Counted from the stretch's first letter, positions 15,195 through 25,693 are shown. The stretch: DNA of 64,000 bases from an uncultured Microbacterium sp. (GCF_945952435.1 NZ_CAMFHZ010000003.1:62001-126000), one strand, 5' to 3'. The notes: generated by a model not told the origin, from the sequence alone. Numbers and translations are program-made.

Positions 15195-17855
15195 ATGAAG
15201 ACCGCGGAGATCGCGCAGCGCTACCTCGACTACTTCGAGAAGAACGACCACCTCATCGTCCCGTCGGCCTCGCTGGTCAGCGACGACCCGTCGTTGCTGT
15301 TCACCGTCGCCGGCATGGTGCCGATGATCCCGTATCTCACGGGTGTGGTCCCCGCCCCCCATCCGCGCATCGCCGACCTGCAGAAGTGCATCCGCACCAA
15401 CGACATCGAAGAGGTCGGTCGCACGGCCCGCCACGGCACGTTCTTCCAGATGCTCGGCAACTGGTCCTTCGGCGACTACTTCAAAGAGGGTGCGATCCGC
15501 TACGCGTGGGAGCTGCTGACCGCCTCCGAGTCCGACGGCGGTCTCGGCTTCGACGAGAAGGACCTCTGGGTCACCGTCTACGAGACCGACGACGAGGCGG
15601 AGGCGATCTGGCGCGACGTCATCGGGCTCAAGCCCGAGCGGATCCAGCGCCTCGGGCGCGCGGACAACTACTGGAACACGGGTCAGCCCGGTCCTGGTGG
15701 ACCCGACAGCGAGATCTTCTTCGACCGAGGGCCGGCCTACGGCGAGGACGGCGGCCCCGCGGTCGACGACACCCGGTTCCTGGAGATCTGGAACCTCGTC
15801 TTCATGCAGGACTTCATCGAGAACATCCAGGGCAAGACGGAGTTCGACATCGTCGGCGAGCTGCCGATGAAGAACATCGACACCGGGATGGGCCTCGAAC
15901 GCGTCGCCTTCCTCAAGCAGGGCGTCGAGAACATGTACGAGACGGATCAGGTGCGCCCCGTGCTGGACCGTGCGGTGGAGCTCTCCGGACGCCGCTACGG
16001 CGCCGAGCACGCCGACGACGTGCGCTTCCGCGTCGTCGCGGACCACGTGCGCTCCTCGCTCATGCTCCTCTCGGACGGCGTGCGGCCCTCGAACGAGGGG
16101 CGCGGGTACATCCTGCGTCGGCTGATGCGCCGGACGGTGCGGTCGATGCGGCTGCTCGGCGTCGACGAGCCCGTCTTCCCCGAGCTGTTCTCCGTGTCGA
16201 AGGACGCGATGAAGAGCGCGTACCCGGTGCTCGAGCAGGACTGGGCGCAGCTCTCCGCCGCCGCCGACGCGGAGGAGGAGACGTTCCGCCGGACGCTGGA
16301 CGCCGGATCCACCATCCTCGATCTGGCACTCGACGACACGAAGAAGGCGGGATCGGCGACGCTGAACGGATCGCAGGCGTTCCTGCTGCACGACACCTAC
16401 GGCTTCCCCATCGACCTCACGCTCGAGATCGCGGAGGAGGCCGGCCTCAGCGTCGATCGTGCCGCGTTCGACACGCTCATGCAGGAGCAGCGCACCCGAG
16501 CGAAGGCGGACGCCCGCAATCGCAAGCGTCAGCTGGCCGACGTCTCGGTCTACCGTGACCTGCGCGCGCTGGGCGAGACCGCGTTCCTCGGATACGACGA
16601 GCTCGAGACCTCCTCGCGCGTGCTCGGCATCCTCGTGGACGGGCACCCCGTGCAGAGCGCGGGCGAAGGACAGGTCGCCGAGGTGATCCTCGCCGAGACG
16701 ACCCTCTATGCGGAGTCCGGCGGTCAGGTCGCCGACAAGGGCGTCATCACCGGCCCCGGCTACGCCCTCGAGGTGCTGGACGTGCAGCGCCCCGTCCCCG
16801 GTCTCATCAGCCACACGGTCGAGGTCACGAGCGGCACGGTCTCGGTCGACGCCGCCGCGACCACGTCGGTGGACGCCGCCAACCGTCGCGCCGCGCGTCA
16901 GGCCCACTCCGCCACGCACCTCGTGCACGCCGCGCTCCGCGACACGCTGGGCAAGACGGCGACCCAGGCCGGCTCGCTCAATCGCGCGGGCTATCTGCGC
17001 TTCGACTTCTCCTGGGGGCAGGCTCTGTCGGCCGAGACCCGCACGGAGATCGAGGAGATCGCGAACCGCGCCGTGCAGGACGGCCTCGAGGTCACGACGA
17101 AGATCATGTCGCTCGACGACGCGAAGGCCGCGGGCGCGATGGCCCTGTTCGGGGAGAAGTACGGCTCCACCGTCCGCATGGTCGACATCGGCGGCCCCTG
17201 GTCCCGAGAGCTCTGCGCGGGCACGCACGTCTCGTCCAGCGCGGAGATCGGCCTGATCAATCTGGTCGGGGAGTCCTCCGTCGGCGCGTCCAACCGTCGC
17301 GTCGAGGCGCTCGTCGGACAGGAGGCGTTCCGGGAGTTCGCGGCCGAGAGGGCGCTCGTCTCGCAGCTGACCACGGCGCTGAAGACCCCGCGCGAGCAGC
17401 TGACCGAGCGCGTCTCGGACCTCGCGGCGCAGCTCAAGGCCGCGGAGAAGCGGATCGCCCAGTTCGAGGCCGCGGAGCGGGCGGGACGGGTCCCTGCGAT
17501 CGCGCAGACCGCGACCGCCGTCGGCACGCTGCAGTTCGTCGCGCACGACCTCGGAGAGGTCGCCGGTGCGGACGAGGTCCGTGAGATCGCGATGGGCGTG
17601 CGGGACACGTTCGGCGGGACGGCCGCGGTCGTCGCGATCGCGGGCGTGGCGAACGGGCGACCGATGGTCGTCATCGCCACGAACGACGCCGCGCGTGCCG
17701 ACGGCGCCAAGGCGGGTGCGCTCGCGAAGATCGCGGCCGGGGTGCTCGGCGGCGGAGGCGGTGGACGGGACGACGTCGCGCAGGGCGGCGGCTCCGATCC
17801 GGCAGCGCTGCCGGCGGCGTTCGCGGCGATCGAGCAGGAGCTGCGTCGCGCGTGA
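15195..17855 (+). CDS. alaS: Alanyl-tRNA synthetase
   Basis: Charges tRNA-Ala and edits mischarged Ser/Gly. The protein has 886 residues. The class II catalytic domain begins MKTAEIAQRYLDYFEKNDH, with motif RHGTFFQMLGNWSFGDYFK near 78-96. The editing domain's zinc ligands are H571, H575, C674 and H678 (HSATH and CAGTH). The C-terminal glycine-rich DHHA1 region contains a run of six glycines near residue 856. ruvX begins 4 nt before the stop, so alaS, ruvX and mltG probably form one unit leading into the aro genes. Confidence 0.98.
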   Translation: MKTAEIAQRYLDYFEKNDHLIVPSASLVSDDPSLLFTVAGMVPMIPYLTGVVPAPHPRIADLQKCIRTNDIEEVGRTARHGTFFQMLGNWSFGDYFKEGAIRYAWELLTASESDGGLGFDEKDLWVTVYETDDEAEAIWRDVIGLKPERIQRLGRADNYWNTGQPGPGGPDSEIFFDRGPAYGEDGGPAVDDTRFLEIWNLVFMQDFIENIQGKTEFDIVGELPMKNIDTGMGLERVAFLKQGVENMYETDQVRPVLDRAVELSGRRYGAEHADDVRFRVVADHVRSSLMLLSDGVRPSNEGRGYILRRLMRRTVRSMRLLGVDEPVFPELFSVSKDAMKSAYPVLEQDWAQLSAAADAEEETFRRTLDAGSTILDLALDDTKKAGSATLNGSQAFLLHDTYGFPIDLTLEIAEEAGLSVDRAAFDTLMQEQRTRAKADARNRKRQLADVSVYRDLRALGETAFLGYDELETSSRVLGILVDGHPVQSAGEGQVAEVILAETTLYAESGGQVADKGVITGPGYALEVLDVQRPVPGLISHTVEVTSGTVSVDAAATTSVDAANRRAARQAHSATHLVHAALRDTLGKTATQAGSLNRAGYLRFDFSWGQALSAETRTEIEEIANRAVQDGLEVTTKIMSLDDAKAAGAMALFGEKYGSTVRMVDIGGPWSRELCAGTHVSSSAEIGLINLVGESSVGASNRRVEALVGQEAFREFAAERALVSQLTTALKTPREQLTERVSDLAAQLKAAEKRIAQFEAAERAGRVPAIAQTATAVGTLQFVAHDLGEVAGADEVREIAMGVRDTFGGTAAVVAIAGVANGRPMVVIATNDAARADGAKAGALAKIAAGVLGGGGGGRDDVAQGGGSDPAALPAAFAAIEQELRRA

Positions 17856-18325
17856 CCGGGTTCCGTCGAGGAGTGCGGCTCGGGGTCGATGTCGGCCGGG
17901 CGCGGATCGGGGTCGCGCGCAGCGATCCCGACGGGATGCTGGCCGTACCCGTCGAGACGGTGCCGCGCGACGACGACGCGATTGCGCGCCTGGTCGCGCT
18001 CGTCGGGGAGTACGAGCCGCTGGAACTGCTCGTGGGACTTCCGATCAACCTGCGCGGCGAGGACACCGCCTCGACCGTCGACGCGCGCGATTTCGCCCGG
18101 GCACTCGGGTCGGCGTCGTCCGTCCCGGTGCGCCTGGTCGACGAGAGACTGAGTACGGTGTCCGCCCACCAGGCGTTGCGCGCCTCGGGACGCAGCCAGC
18201 GCTCGTCGCGTGGCGTCGTGGACCAGGCCGCCGCGGTCGTGCTGCTGCAGCAGGCCATCGACACCGAGAAGAACACCGGTTCCCCCGCCGGTACTCCGCT
18301 GATTCTCGACGAGGAGAACCTCTGA
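17852..18325 (+). CDS. ruvX: Putative pre-16S rRNA nuclease RuvX (YqgF)
   Basis: An RNase H-like protein of the YqgF/RuvX family, implicated in 16S rRNA 5'-end maturation and, in some species, in Holliday junction resolution. The protein has 157 residues. The first acidic site is in RLGVDVGRARIGVARSD (about residues 8-24). VGLPINLRG lies near 61-69, and VDERLSTVSAHQAL near 96-109 is the family motif. The GTG start overlaps the alaS stop by 4 nt. The alaS-ruvX-mltG order is widely conserved. Confidence 0.93.
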   Translation: MTGFRRGVRLGVDVGRARIGVARSDPDGMLAVPVETVPRDDDAIARLVALVGEYEPLELLVGLPINLRGEDTASTVDARDFARALGSASSVPVRLVDERLSTVSAHQALRASGRSQRSSRGVVDQAAAVVLLQQAIDTEKNTGSPAGTPLILDEENL

Positions 18326-18326
18326 C

Positions 18327-19859
18327 ATGACCGACCGCGAAGACCCGGCCGCGTCCGACGCCGCGCACGACCTGTTCCGTGCGCTTCCCGATCCGCAGGT
18401 CGAGGCCCCGCGCCCCGTCGGGGCCGCACCGGCGCCCGGATCCCGGCGCGCCGCACGCGCCGCCGCGCAGCAGGGTCCCGCGCCGCAGGAAGCCGCTCCG
18501 CAGAACGCCGTCGCGCCGCAGGACGGCGACGCGAGGTCGGCGGCCGACGCACCGGAGGTTCCTCCCGTGCCCGCCGGCCCGGGAGTCGAGCAGGTGGGCG
18601 CGTCTCGTCCGGCGGCCGCGGAACCGACGACGCGCGACACTGCTCGCGCCGAGGATCCCTCGCCCGCCGCACCGCTCGACGAACCGACGGCGGGAGCGTC
18701 CGGAGGCGGATCCGCAACCGAGGATCCCTCGCACGCGACGCTCGAGGCGCTGTTCCGCCACGAGCCGGATCACGCGCCGACGAAGCCGCGGAGCCGCAGG
18801 CGGGGCTGTCTCGTCGCGCTCATCATCGTCTTCGTGCTCGTCGGCGGTGCCGCCGCGGGCGGCCTGTGGGTGTGGAACCAGTTCGGTTCGACGATCGCGG
18901 AGAACATGGGCTGGGGGCCGCCCAAGGACTACGCCGCAGGACAGGCGACGGGAGAGGCCCTCGTCACGATCGCCAAGGGCGACGCAGGACAGGAGGTCTC
19001 GACGGCCTTGTACGACGCGGGCGTGACCCGGACGAAGAGCGTCTTCTACGACATGCTCGTGACGCAGGGCGTCAACCCGACGTTCTATCCGGGCGTCTAC
19101 AAGCTGCAGACGAGGATGACCGCCGCGGCGGCGTTGAAGGCTCTGCAGGATCCGAAGACGAAGATGGAGAACTCCGCGATCATCCCCGAGGGGCTGACGG
19201 TGGATCAGACGATCGAGAAGATCTCGAAGAGCGTCGACGTGCCCCTCGCGGATCTGCAGGCCGCGGTCAAAACGCCCGCCGACTACGGTGTGAACGCGCC
19301 GTCGCTCGAGGGCTGGCTGTTCCCCGCCCTCTACGAGTTCGCGCCGAAGGCGACGGCGAAGGACGTCATCACGACGCTCGTGAAGCGCACGCGCGACTCG
19401 CTCGCGGCGGCCGAGGTCCCGGCGGCCGAGGAGGAGAGGGTGCTCACGATCGCCTCGATCGTGCAGCGCGAGGCGCGCGCGGAGGCCGACTTCTACAAGG
19501 TCTCCCGGGTGATCCAGAACCGTCTGGACAAGGGCATGAAGCTGCAGATGGATTCCACCGCGCAGTACGGCTACGGCGAGCTGCACGCGGGCAGCGCGAG
19601 TACTTCGGACGCCGCCCAGAACGACGACAACGCGTGGAACACCTACGTCATCGACGGCCTGCCCAAGACGCCGATCGCGAACCCCGGCGACAAGGCCATC
19701 GACGCGGCCATGCATCCCGCCGACGGACCCTGGCTCTACTTCGTGACCGTCAACCTCGACACCGGCGAGACGGTCTTCTCCTCGACGTACGAGGAGCACG
19801 AGGCCGCGGTGAAGCAGTGGCAGGACTGGTGCAAGGCGAACCCGGACTCCGGGTGCTGA
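18327..19859 (+). CDS. mltG: Endolytic transglycosylase MltG with long disordered N-terminus
   Basis: A YceG-family enzyme that cuts nascent glycan strands and so sets their length. The protein has 510 residues, longer than the ~340 of E. coli because of a ~155-residue Ala/Pro/Glu-rich cytoplasmic N-terminus. A single TM helix lies at about residues 161-183. The extracytoplasmic catalytic domain carries the conserved motif LEGWLFPALYEF with E328 as the likely catalytic glutamate. The C-terminus ends near two cysteines. ruvX precedes it by 1 nt and aroE follows after 4 nt. Confidence 0.94.
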   Translation: MTDREDPAASDAAHDLFRALPDPQVEAPRPVGAAPAPGSRRAARAAAQQGPAPQEAAPQNAVAPQDGDARSAADAPEVPPVPAGPGVEQVGASRPAAAEPTTRDTARAEDPSPAAPLDEPTAGASGGGSATEDPSHATLEALFRHEPDHAPTKPRSRRRGCLVALIIVFVLVGGAAAGGLWVWNQFGSTIAENMGWGPPKDYAAGQATGEALVTIAKGDAGQEVSTALYDAGVTRTKSVFYDMLVTQGVNPTFYPGVYKLQTRMTAAAALKALQDPKTKMENSAIIPEGLTVDQTIEKISKSVDVPLADLQAAVKTPADYGVNAPSLEGWLFPALYEFAPKATAKDVITTLVKRTRDSLAAAEVPAAEEERVLTIASIVQREARAEADFYKVSRVIQNRLDKGMKLQMDSTAQYGYGELHAGSASTSDAAQNDDNAWNTYVIDGLPKTPIANPGDKAIDAAMHPADGPWLYFVTVNLDTGETVFSSTYEEHEAAVKQWQDWCKANPDSGC

Positions 19860-19863
19860 CGCG

Positions 19864-20709
19864 ATGACCGCCGCAGGCGCCGCGGTCCGCCTCGCGGTCT
19901 GGGGCGATCCCATCGCGCACAGCCGGTCGCCCGAACTGCACGCTGCCGCTTACAGGGTGCTCGGGCTGGACTGGAGCTACGGGCGGGAACGGGTCGCGGT
20001 CGACGGCTTCGACGCGGCCCTGGACCGTCTCGACGGTTCCTGGCGGGGGCTGTCGCTCACGATGCCGCTCAAGGAGCGGGCCTTCGCCTTGGCCGATGCC
20101 GTCGACGACGACGCCCGGCTCACCGGTGCGGTCAACACGTACCTGCTCGGATCCTCCGTGCAGGGCTTCAACACGGACGTCGGCGGCCTCACGGCCGCCC
20201 TCGCCGACGCGGGACTGGGAGCCGTCCGGACGGCGCGCGTCCTGGGCGGGGGAGCGACGGCACGCTCCGCCCTGGTCTCACTGCTGCGGCTGGGGACGGT
20301 CGAGGTGGAGCTCCGCACCCGCCGGAGCGCCCAGGCGGACGAGCTTGCCGCCTTCGCGCGGCGGATCGGTCTGCGCGCGTCGGCGGCCGCGCTCGACGTC
20401 GACGGGCCGCTATCGGCCGTCGACCTCACGGCCTCTACGCTGCCGGGATCGGCTGAGCTGCCGGGAGGCGTGACGGCGGCTCTCGCGGCGGCGGGCGGAG
20501 CGCTCTTCTCCGCCGCGTACGCACCGTGGCCCACCCCGCTCGCCACCGCCTGGCGGAACGCACCCGTCGTGACGGGGCTGGAGATGCTGCTGCATCAGGC
20601 CGTGCGTCAGATCCGGATCTTCCGCAACGGGGCCCCCGATCGGGAGCTGCCGGACGAGGCGGCCGTGCTCCGCGCGATGCGTGCCGCGCTCGACGCCCCG
20701 CCCGTCTGA
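19864..20709 (+). CDS. aroE: Shikimate dehydrogenase
   Basis: The NADPH-linked reduction of 3-dehydroshikimate to shikimate. The protein has 281 residues. The shikimate-binding segment is [14 protein letters not shown] near residue 13. [10 protein letters not shown] contains the catalytic Lys near residue 66, and NTD appears in QGFNTDVGG (about 102). The Rossmann motif [12 protein letters not shown] is near 126. The gene sits between mltG and aroC, starting 4 nt after the mltG stop; an alternative non-shikimate paralogue is unlikely given the neighbouring aro genes. Confidence 0.92.
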   Translation: MTAAGAAVRLAVWGDPIAHSRSPELHAAAYRVLGLDWSYGRERVAVDGFDAALDRLDGSWRGLSLTMPLKERAFALADAVDDDARLTGAVNTYLLGSSVQGFNTDVGGLTAALADAGLGAVRTARVLGGGATARSALVSLLRLGTVEVELRTRRSAQADELAAFARRIGLRASAAALDVDGPLSAVDLTASTLPGSAELPGGVTAALAAAGGALFSAAYAPWPTPLATAWRNAPVVTGLEMLLHQAVRQIRIFRNGAPDRELPDEAAVLRAMRAALDAPPV

Positions 20710-20770
20710 GCCGCCGGACCCCTCACGACACGCGGCGTCGTGCCGCGGGAACGCATGGGAGACTAGAAGA

Positions 20771-22000
20771 ATGCTCCGCGTGCTCACGGCCGGCGAATCG
20801 CACGGCCCCGAACTCATTGCCGTCATGGAGGGCCTGCCGGCGGGCGTTCCCCTCTCCCGGGAGGCGATCCAGGCCGACCTGCAGCGTCGCAAGCTGGGCT
20901 ATGGGCGTGGATCGCGGATGAAGTTCGAGCAGGACGAGTTGACGATCTCCGGCGGCGTGCGACACGGCCTCTCCCTGGGCAGCCCGATCGCGATGCGCAT
21001 CGGAAACACCGAGTGGCCGAAATGGGTCGAGGTGATGAGCGCCGACCCCGTCGAGCTCACCGAGAAGTCCCGCGGACGCAGCGCCGCGCTGACCCGCCCG
21101 CGGCCGGGGCACGCCGATCTCGTGGGCATGCAGAAGTACGGCTTCGACGAGGCGCGCCCGATCCTCGAACGCGCCAGCGCCCGCGAGACGGCGGCTCGGG
21201 TCGCCCTCGGCGCGGTGGCGCGTGCGTTCCTCGGCGAGCTCGGGATCCGCCTGGTCAGCCATACGCTCGCGATCGGACCGGTGCGGGTGCCGGACGGCGC
21301 CGCTCTGCCGACCCCCGACGACGTCGACGTGCTCGACGCGGATCCGCTGCGCTGCTTCGACGCCGCCACGAGCGAGCTCATGGTCGCCGAGGTCGACGCG
21401 GCCCGCAAGGACGGCGACACCCTCGGGGGCATCGTGGAGGTGCTCGCCTACGGCTTGCCGCCCGGGCTCGGCTCCCACGTGCACTGGGATCGCCGCCTCG
21501 ATGCGCGGCTCGCGTACGCGCTCATGGGCATCCAGGCGATCAAGGGCGTCGAGGTCGGAGACGGCTTCGAGACCACCCGCCGTCGGGGTTCCGCCGCGCA
21601 CGACGAGCTCTTCGCGACGGACGACGGCATCAGCCGCGGCTCGGACCGTGCGGGCGGGACCGAGGGCGGCATGTCGACCGGGACGGTGCTGCGGGTGCGT
21701 GCCGGCATGAAGCCGATCGCGACCGTCCCGCACGCCCTGCGCACGGTCGACGTCGCCTCGGGCGATCAGGCGACCGCGCACCACCAGCGCTCCGATGTCT
21801 GTGCGGTCCCTGCGGCCGGTGTCGTGGCGGAGGCGATGGTCGCGATCGAGCTCGCGAACGCCGTGCTGGAGAAGTTCGGCGGCGACAACGTAGCGGAGAC
21901 CCGCCGCAACCTCGAGGCGTACCTGGCCGCGATCCCCGACGAGCTGCGCACCACGCCGGCGTCCGAGGCGGCCCTGATCCTGCACGATGAACTCGGCTGA
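20771..22000 (+). CDS. aroC: Chorismate synthase
   Basis: Converts EPSP to chorismate using reduced FMN, the last step of the shared aromatic pathway. I chose the ATG at 20771 (GGGAGA upstream), giving 409 residues that begin [15 protein letters not shown], the canonical start. Diagnostic motifs are [16 protein letters not shown] near residues 105-120 and [12 protein letters not shown] near 337. The FMN and EPSP-binding basic residues lie in these segments. aroK overlaps its 3' end by 14 nt. Confidence 0.97.
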   Translation: MLRVLTAGESHGPELIAVMEGLPAGVPLSREAIQADLQRRKLGYGRGSRMKFEQDELTISGGVRHGLSLGSPIAMRIGNTEWPKWVEVMSADPVELTEKSRGRSAALTRPRPGHADLVGMQKYGFDEARPILERASARETAARVALGAVARAFLGELGIRLVSHTLAIGPVRVPDGAALPTPDDVDVLDADPLRCFDAATSELMVAEVDAARKDGDTLGGIVEVLAYGLPPGLGSHVHWDRRLDARLAYALMGIQAIKGVEVGDGFETTRRRGSAAHDELFATDDGISRGSDRAGGTEGGMSTGTVLRVRAGMKPIATVPHALRTVDVASGDQATAHHQRSDVCAVPAAGVVAEAMVAIELANAVLEKFGGDNVAETRRNLEAYLAAIPDELRTTPASEAALILHDELG

Positions 22001-22517
22001 GCCGGCCCCGCAGCGTCTGGTCCTTGTCCTCGCCGGTCCGATGGGCGCGGGCAAGACGAGCGTGGGGCGACGCGTCGCCCGCCTGCTCGGGCTGCCGTTC
22101 GTCGACACGGACAAGGCGATCGTGCGTGCGCACGGACCCATCCCGCAGATCTTCTCGGAGCACGGCGAGGCGCAGTTCCGGATCTGGGAGCGGGAGCAGG
22201 TGGCGCGGGCGCTCGACGACGGGGGAGTGATCTCCCTGGGCGGCGGGGCGGTGCTCGCGGAGGACACGCGTGCACGCCTGCGCACCGTTCCGGTGGTGCT
22301 GCTGACGGTGACCCCCGACGCCGTCGCGGCGCGGATCGACGGCGGAGGGCGGCCGCTGCTGGCCGCGGAGGAGGATCCTCTCGTGCGATGGAGCCGGATC
22401 CTCTCCGAGCGTAGGCCCCTGTACGAGGAGATCGCCGACGTGGTCTTCGACACCTCCCGGGCGCCGATGACGCGCGTGGCCGAGGAGATCGCGGCATGGA
22501 TGAGAGGACGAGCATGA
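21987..22517 (+). CDS. aroK: Shikimate kinase
   Basis: Phosphorylates shikimate at the 3-hydroxyl. The protein has 176 residues. The P-loop is [13 protein letters not shown] near residues 17-29. The Asp pair appears in VDTDKAI (about 43), and ISLGGGAV (about 84) carries the family's glycine triplet. The ATG lies within the 3' end of aroC (14-nt overlap), and the stop is 4 nt into aroB, indicating coupled translation along aroC-aroK-aroB. Confidence 0.95.
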   Translation: MNSAEPAPQRLVLVLAGPMGAGKTSVGRRVARLLGLPFVDTDKAIVRAHGPIPQIFSEHGEAQFRIWEREQVARALDDGGVISLGGGAVLAEDTRARLRTVPVVLLTVTPDAVAARIDGGGRPLLAAEEDPLVRWSRILSERRPLYEEIADVVFDTSRAPMTRVAEEIAAWMRGRA

Positions 22518-23623
22518 GCACGGAGCAGCAGGACGGGGAGATCACGACGATCCCCGTGACCGGGACCGACGCGTACGACATCACGATCGGCCGGGACGTG
22601 CTCGACCACGTCTCCGCCGCGCTCGCGCCGTCGGTGCGCAAGGTCCTGGTGGTGCATCCCCCGACGCTCGCGGATCGCGCCGCGCAGTTGCGCGATCGGA
22701 TCCTGGCCGACACGGCGAACGGCCCCCGGGAGGTGCTGCTCGCGGAGATCCCGGATGCGGAGCAGGGCAAGCGGATCGAGGTCGCGCAGTTCTGCTGGCA
22801 GATCATGGGTCAGGCCGACTTCACGCGCACCGACGCCGTGGTGGGCTACGGCGGGGGAGCGGTCACCGACCTCGCGGGCTTCGTCGCGGCCACCTGGCTG
22901 CGCGGCGTGCAGCTCGTCCAGGTGCCGACCACCGTCCTCGGCCTCGTGGACGCCGCGGTCGGAGGCAAGACCGGGATCAACACGAACGAGGGCAAGAACC
23001 TCGTCGGTGCGTTCTGGGCGCCGCGCGCGGTCATCGGCGACCTCGACGAGCTGTCCAGTCTCAGCCGCAACGAGGCCACGGCCGGCTTCGCCGAGGTCGT
23101 CAAGGCCGGATTCATCTGGTCCCCGGAAATCCTCGACATCGTCGAGGCCGATCCCTCGCGGGCTGTCGATCCCCTCACCCCGGAGTTCCGCCGTGCCGTC
23201 GAGCTGGCGATCGGGATGAAGGCGCGCGTGGTCTCCGAGGACTTCCGCGAAGCCGGGCAGCGCGAGATCCTCAACTACGGGCACACGCTCGGCCACGCGA
23301 TCGAGCACGCCGAGCGGTACCGCTGGCGTCACGGCGCGGCGATCTCGGTCGGGATGCTCTTCGCCGCCGAGTTGTCCCGCCTGGCCGGTCGCCTGGACGA
23401 CGCAGCGGCGGACCGGCATCGCACCGTGCTGGAATCGCTCGGACTGCCGACCTCGTATCGTGCGGGCGCGTGGCAGACGCTGCTGGCGACGATGCAGCGC
23501 GACAAGAAGAGCCGCGGCGGGACGCTGCGCTTCATCGTGCTCGACGACATCGCCAAGCCCACCGTGCTGCAGGCCCCGGACGAGTCGCTGCTCTTCGCCG
23601 CCTACCAGGAGGTCGCGGAGTGA
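22514..23623 (+). CDS. aroB: 3-Dehydroquinate synthase
   Basis: Cyclises DAHP to 3-dehydroquinate using NAD and zinc. Starting at the ATG at 22514 the protein has 369 residues. I preferred this start because it overlaps the aroK stop by 4 nt and has GAGAGG upstream; an in-frame ATG at 22496 is possible. The motif [20 protein letters not shown] near residues 111-130 is diagnostic, followed by [19 protein letters not shown]. Metal-binding residues are likely in [10 protein letters not shown] and HGAAISVGM. Confidence 0.96.
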   Translation: MSTEQQDGEITTIPVTGTDAYDITIGRDVLDHVSAALAPSVRKVLVVHPPTLADRAAQLRDRILADTANGPREVLLAEIPDAEQGKRIEVAQFCWQIMGQADFTRTDAVVGYGGGAVTDLAGFVAATWLRGVQLVQVPTTVLGLVDAAVGGKTGINTNEGKNLVGAFWAPRAVIGDLDELSSLSRNEATAGFAEVVKAGFIWSPEILDIVEADPSRAVDPLTPEFRRAVELAIGMKARVVSEDFREAGQREILNYGHTLGHAIEHAERYRWRHGAAISVGMLFAAELSRLAGRLDDAAADRHRTVLESLGLPTSYRAGAWQTLLATMQRDKKSRGGTLRFIVLDDIAKPTVLQAPDESLLFAAYQEVAE

Positions 23624-24156
23624 GCCCTCTCGTGCGCCGGATCCAGGCGCACGAGTGGGAACTGACGAAGCGGCTGCGGCTGAGGGCGCTGCGGGATCCG
23701 GTGGCCGACCTGGCCTTCCTGGACACGGTCGAGAACGCCTCCGCCCAGCCGGACGCGTTCTGGCAGGAGCGCACCCGCGCCGCGGCGGAGGGAGGCCCCC
23801 ACGCGCAGTTCGTCGCGATCGCGGAGAACGGCGACGAGTACGGCACGGCCACGGTCCTTCCGCGCACGGACGCACCGCGACAGGGGCTCGTCGTCGGCGT
23901 CTACGTCGCGGAGGGGCATCGCGGCGCCGGCACGATCGAGGCCCTCTTCGACGCCTGCGCCGCCTGGGGCATCGCACAGGGATACTCCGACCTCGTGCTC
24001 GAGGTGCACGTGGACAACGCCCGCGCGCAGCGTGCCTACGCGCGATGCGGCTTCGTCCGCACCGGCGAGATCACGGAGCTCGCCAACGGCCGCGAGTACG
24101 TCATGCGCCGCGGCCTGCCGCAGCCGACGGACGGATCCGATCCGCTGGTACCGTGA
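23620..24156 (+). CDS. GNAT-family N-acetyltransferase inserted in the aro operon
   Basis: A 178-residue GCN5-related acetyltransferase of unknown substrate. The acetyl-CoA pyrophosphate-binding motif is EGHRGAGT near residues 105-112, followed by a helix and the C-terminal signature [19 protein letters not shown]. The GTG start overlaps the aroB stop by 4 nt, and the stop overlaps the likely aroQ GTG by 4 nt, so it is translationally coupled on both sides. Most aro clusters lack such a gene here. It may act on an aromatic intermediate or simply ride along. Confidence 0.85.
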   Translation: MSPLVRRIQAHEWELTKRLRLRALRDPVADLAFLDTVENASAQPDAFWQERTRAAAEGGPHAQFVAIAENGDEYGTATVLPRTDAPRQGLVVGVYVAEGHRGAGTIEALFDACAAWGIAQGYSDLVLEVHVDNARAQRAYARCGFVRTGEITELANGREYVMRRGLPQPTDGSDPLVP

Positions 24157-24620
24157 GGCGCGTGACCCCTCCGCGCCGCCTGCTCCTCGTCAACGGACCG
24201 AACCTCAACCTGCTCGGCACGCGTGAGCCGGGGATCTACGGATCCGCGACCCTCGCCGACGTCGAACGCCTCACCGCGGACACGGCGGCCGCCTACGGCT
24301 TCGAGGTGCGTGCGGTGCAGAGCAACCACGAGGGGGCCTTGCTCGACGCGATCCACGAGGCCGCCGCGGACTGCGCGGGCATCGTGATCAACGCCGGCGC
24401 GTACACGCACACCTCGGTCGCGCTGCGGGACGCGCTCACGGGAGTGGATCTGCCGTTCGCCGAGGTGCACATCTCCGACGTGTACGCCCGCGAGGAGTTC
24501 CGTCACCACTCGTACCTGACGGACGTGGCCGTGGTGCACGTCGTCGGCGAGGGCATCGACGGGTACGCCACGGCGACACGCCGCCTCATCGCGGTGCTCA
24601 CGGGGCAGGCCGACGGCTGA
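24153..24620 (+). CDS. aroQ: Type II 3-dehydroquinate dehydratase
   Basis: Dehydrates 3-dehydroquinate to 3-dehydroshikimate. The protein has 155 residues from the GTG at 24153, which overlaps the GNAT stop; a GTG at 24162 (152 aa) is an alternative. The family signature [17 protein letters not shown] contains the catalytic Tyr near residue 27. [17 protein letters not shown] is near 77-93. The catalytic His-containing motif [17 protein letters not shown] lies near 102-118. It is followed by a promoter for efp. Confidence 0.94.
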   Translation: MRRVTPPRRLLLVNGPNLNLLGTREPGIYGSATLADVERLTADTAAAYGFEVRAVQSNHEGALLDAIHEAAADCAGIVINAGAYTHTSVALRDALTGVDLPFAEVHISDVYAREEFRHHSYLTDVAVVHVVGEGIDGYATATRRLIAVLTGQADG

Positions 24621-24658
24621 TCGTCCGCCCTCGGCCCCGGCGCGCTTCGGGGAACCGG

Positions 24659-24664
24659 TAGAAT
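24659..24664 (+). promoter_or_regulatory. -10 box TAGAAT for efp
   Basis: TAGAAT predicts a start near 24671 and a leader of ~45 nt. A 14-bp palindrome (24672-24685) begins at the predicted transcript start and could be an operator, though palindromes this size occur by chance in high-GC DNA. Confidence 0.5.
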
Positions 24665-24715
24665 CGGACTTCGGCCGATCGGCCGTGCACTCTCAGGAAC
24701 GGACTTCTCAGACCC

Positions 24716-25279
24716 ATGGCATCCACTGCAGACATCAAGAACGGCGTCGTCCTCTCCATCGACGGCCAGCTCTGGAACGTCATCGAGTTCCAGCACGTGA
24801 AGCCGGGCAAGGGCGGCGCGTTCGTCCGCACCAAGCTGAAGAACGTCGTCAGCGGCAAGGTCGTCGACCGCACGTACAACGCGGGCGCCAAGGTCGACAT
24901 CGAGAACGTCGACCGCCGCGACTTCACCTACCTGTACACCGACGGCGACAACTTCGTCTTCATGGACCAGGAGGACTACGACCAGATCAACGTCCCCGCG
25001 GCCACCGTCGGCGACGCGAAGAACTTCATGCTGGAGAACCAGTCCGTCCAGATCGCGCTGAACAACGGCAACCCGCTCTACATCGAGCTCCCGGCGTCCG
25101 TCGTGCTCGAGGTCACCTACACCCAGCCCGGCCTGCAGGGCGACCGCTCGTCGGCCGGCACCAAGCCCGCCACCCTCGAGACGGGCTATGAGATCCAGGT
25201 CCCGCTGTTCCTCGAGACCGGCACCAAGGTCAAGGTCGACACCCGCACGGGCGGCTACCTCGGCCGCATCAACGACTAA
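24716..25279 (+). CDS. efp: Elongation factor P
   Basis: Relieves ribosome stalling at polyproline. The protein has 187 residues with the three-beta-barrel layout. The tip loop [17 protein letters not shown] near residues 27-43 contains the conserved Lys that is modified in some bacteria; actinobacterial EF-P is generally unmodified. The C-terminal [30 protein letters not shown] is typical. It is separated by 3 nt from nusB. Confidence 0.97.
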   Translation: MASTADIKNGVVLSIDGQLWNVIEFQHVKPGKGGAFVRTKLKNVVSGKVVDRTYNAGAKVDIENVDRRDFTYLYTDGDNFVFMDQEDYDQINVPAATVGDAKNFMLENQSVQIALNNGNPLYIELPASVVLEVTYTQPGLQGDRSSAGTKPATLETGYEIQVPLFLETGTKVKVDTRTGGYLGRIND

Positions 25280-25282
25280 CGC

Positions 25283-25693
25283 GTGGGCGCCCGGACCAAG
25301 GCGCGCAAGCGCGCCCTCGACATCCTGTTCTCCTCCGACGTGCGCGGTGACGATCTCGCCGTGACGCTCGCCGCCGAGGCCAAGCGCGCCGTCGCGGAGC
25401 CCTCGCGGGAGGGCTCCTGGCTGTACGCGCGGGAGATCGTCGACGGCATCATCGATCACCGCGACGAGATCGACGAGCAGATCACGACCCACAGCCGCGA
25501 CTGGAAGCTCGACCGCATGCCGGCGGTCGACCGGGCGCTGCTGCGCATCGGCGTGTGGGAGATCCTGCACAACGACGAGGTGCCCACGGCGGTCGCGATC
25601 GACGAGGCGGTCGAGCTCGCCAAGGAGTTCTCCACGGACGACTCCGGTGCGTTCGTGCACGGCGTGCTCGCCCGGGTCGCGCGTACCGCCTGA
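25283..25693 (+). CDS. nusB: Transcription antitermination factor NusB
   Basis: Binds boxA RNA with NusE (S10) to prevent premature termination of rRNA transcripts. The protein has 136 residues. The typical N-terminus GARTKARKRALDILFSSD is near residues 2-19, and the helical C-terminal half contains [22 protein letters not shown]. The GTG start is 3 nt after efp. In many actinobacteria the next gene is pyrR; here a helicase and a Rieske protein intervene. Confidence 0.95.
   Translation: MGARTKARKRALDILFSSDVRGDDLAVTLAAEAKRAVAEPSREGSWLYAREIVDGIIDHRDEIDEQITTHSRDWKLDRMPAVDRALLRIGVWEILHNDEVPTAVAIDEAVELAKEFSTDDSGAFVHGVLARVARTA

Noticed and set aside
20723..23977. 1084-codon minus-strand frame opposite aroC, aroK and aroB
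   Set aside because: A shadow of three confidently identified plus-strand genes; low-complexity Arg/Ala-rich translation.
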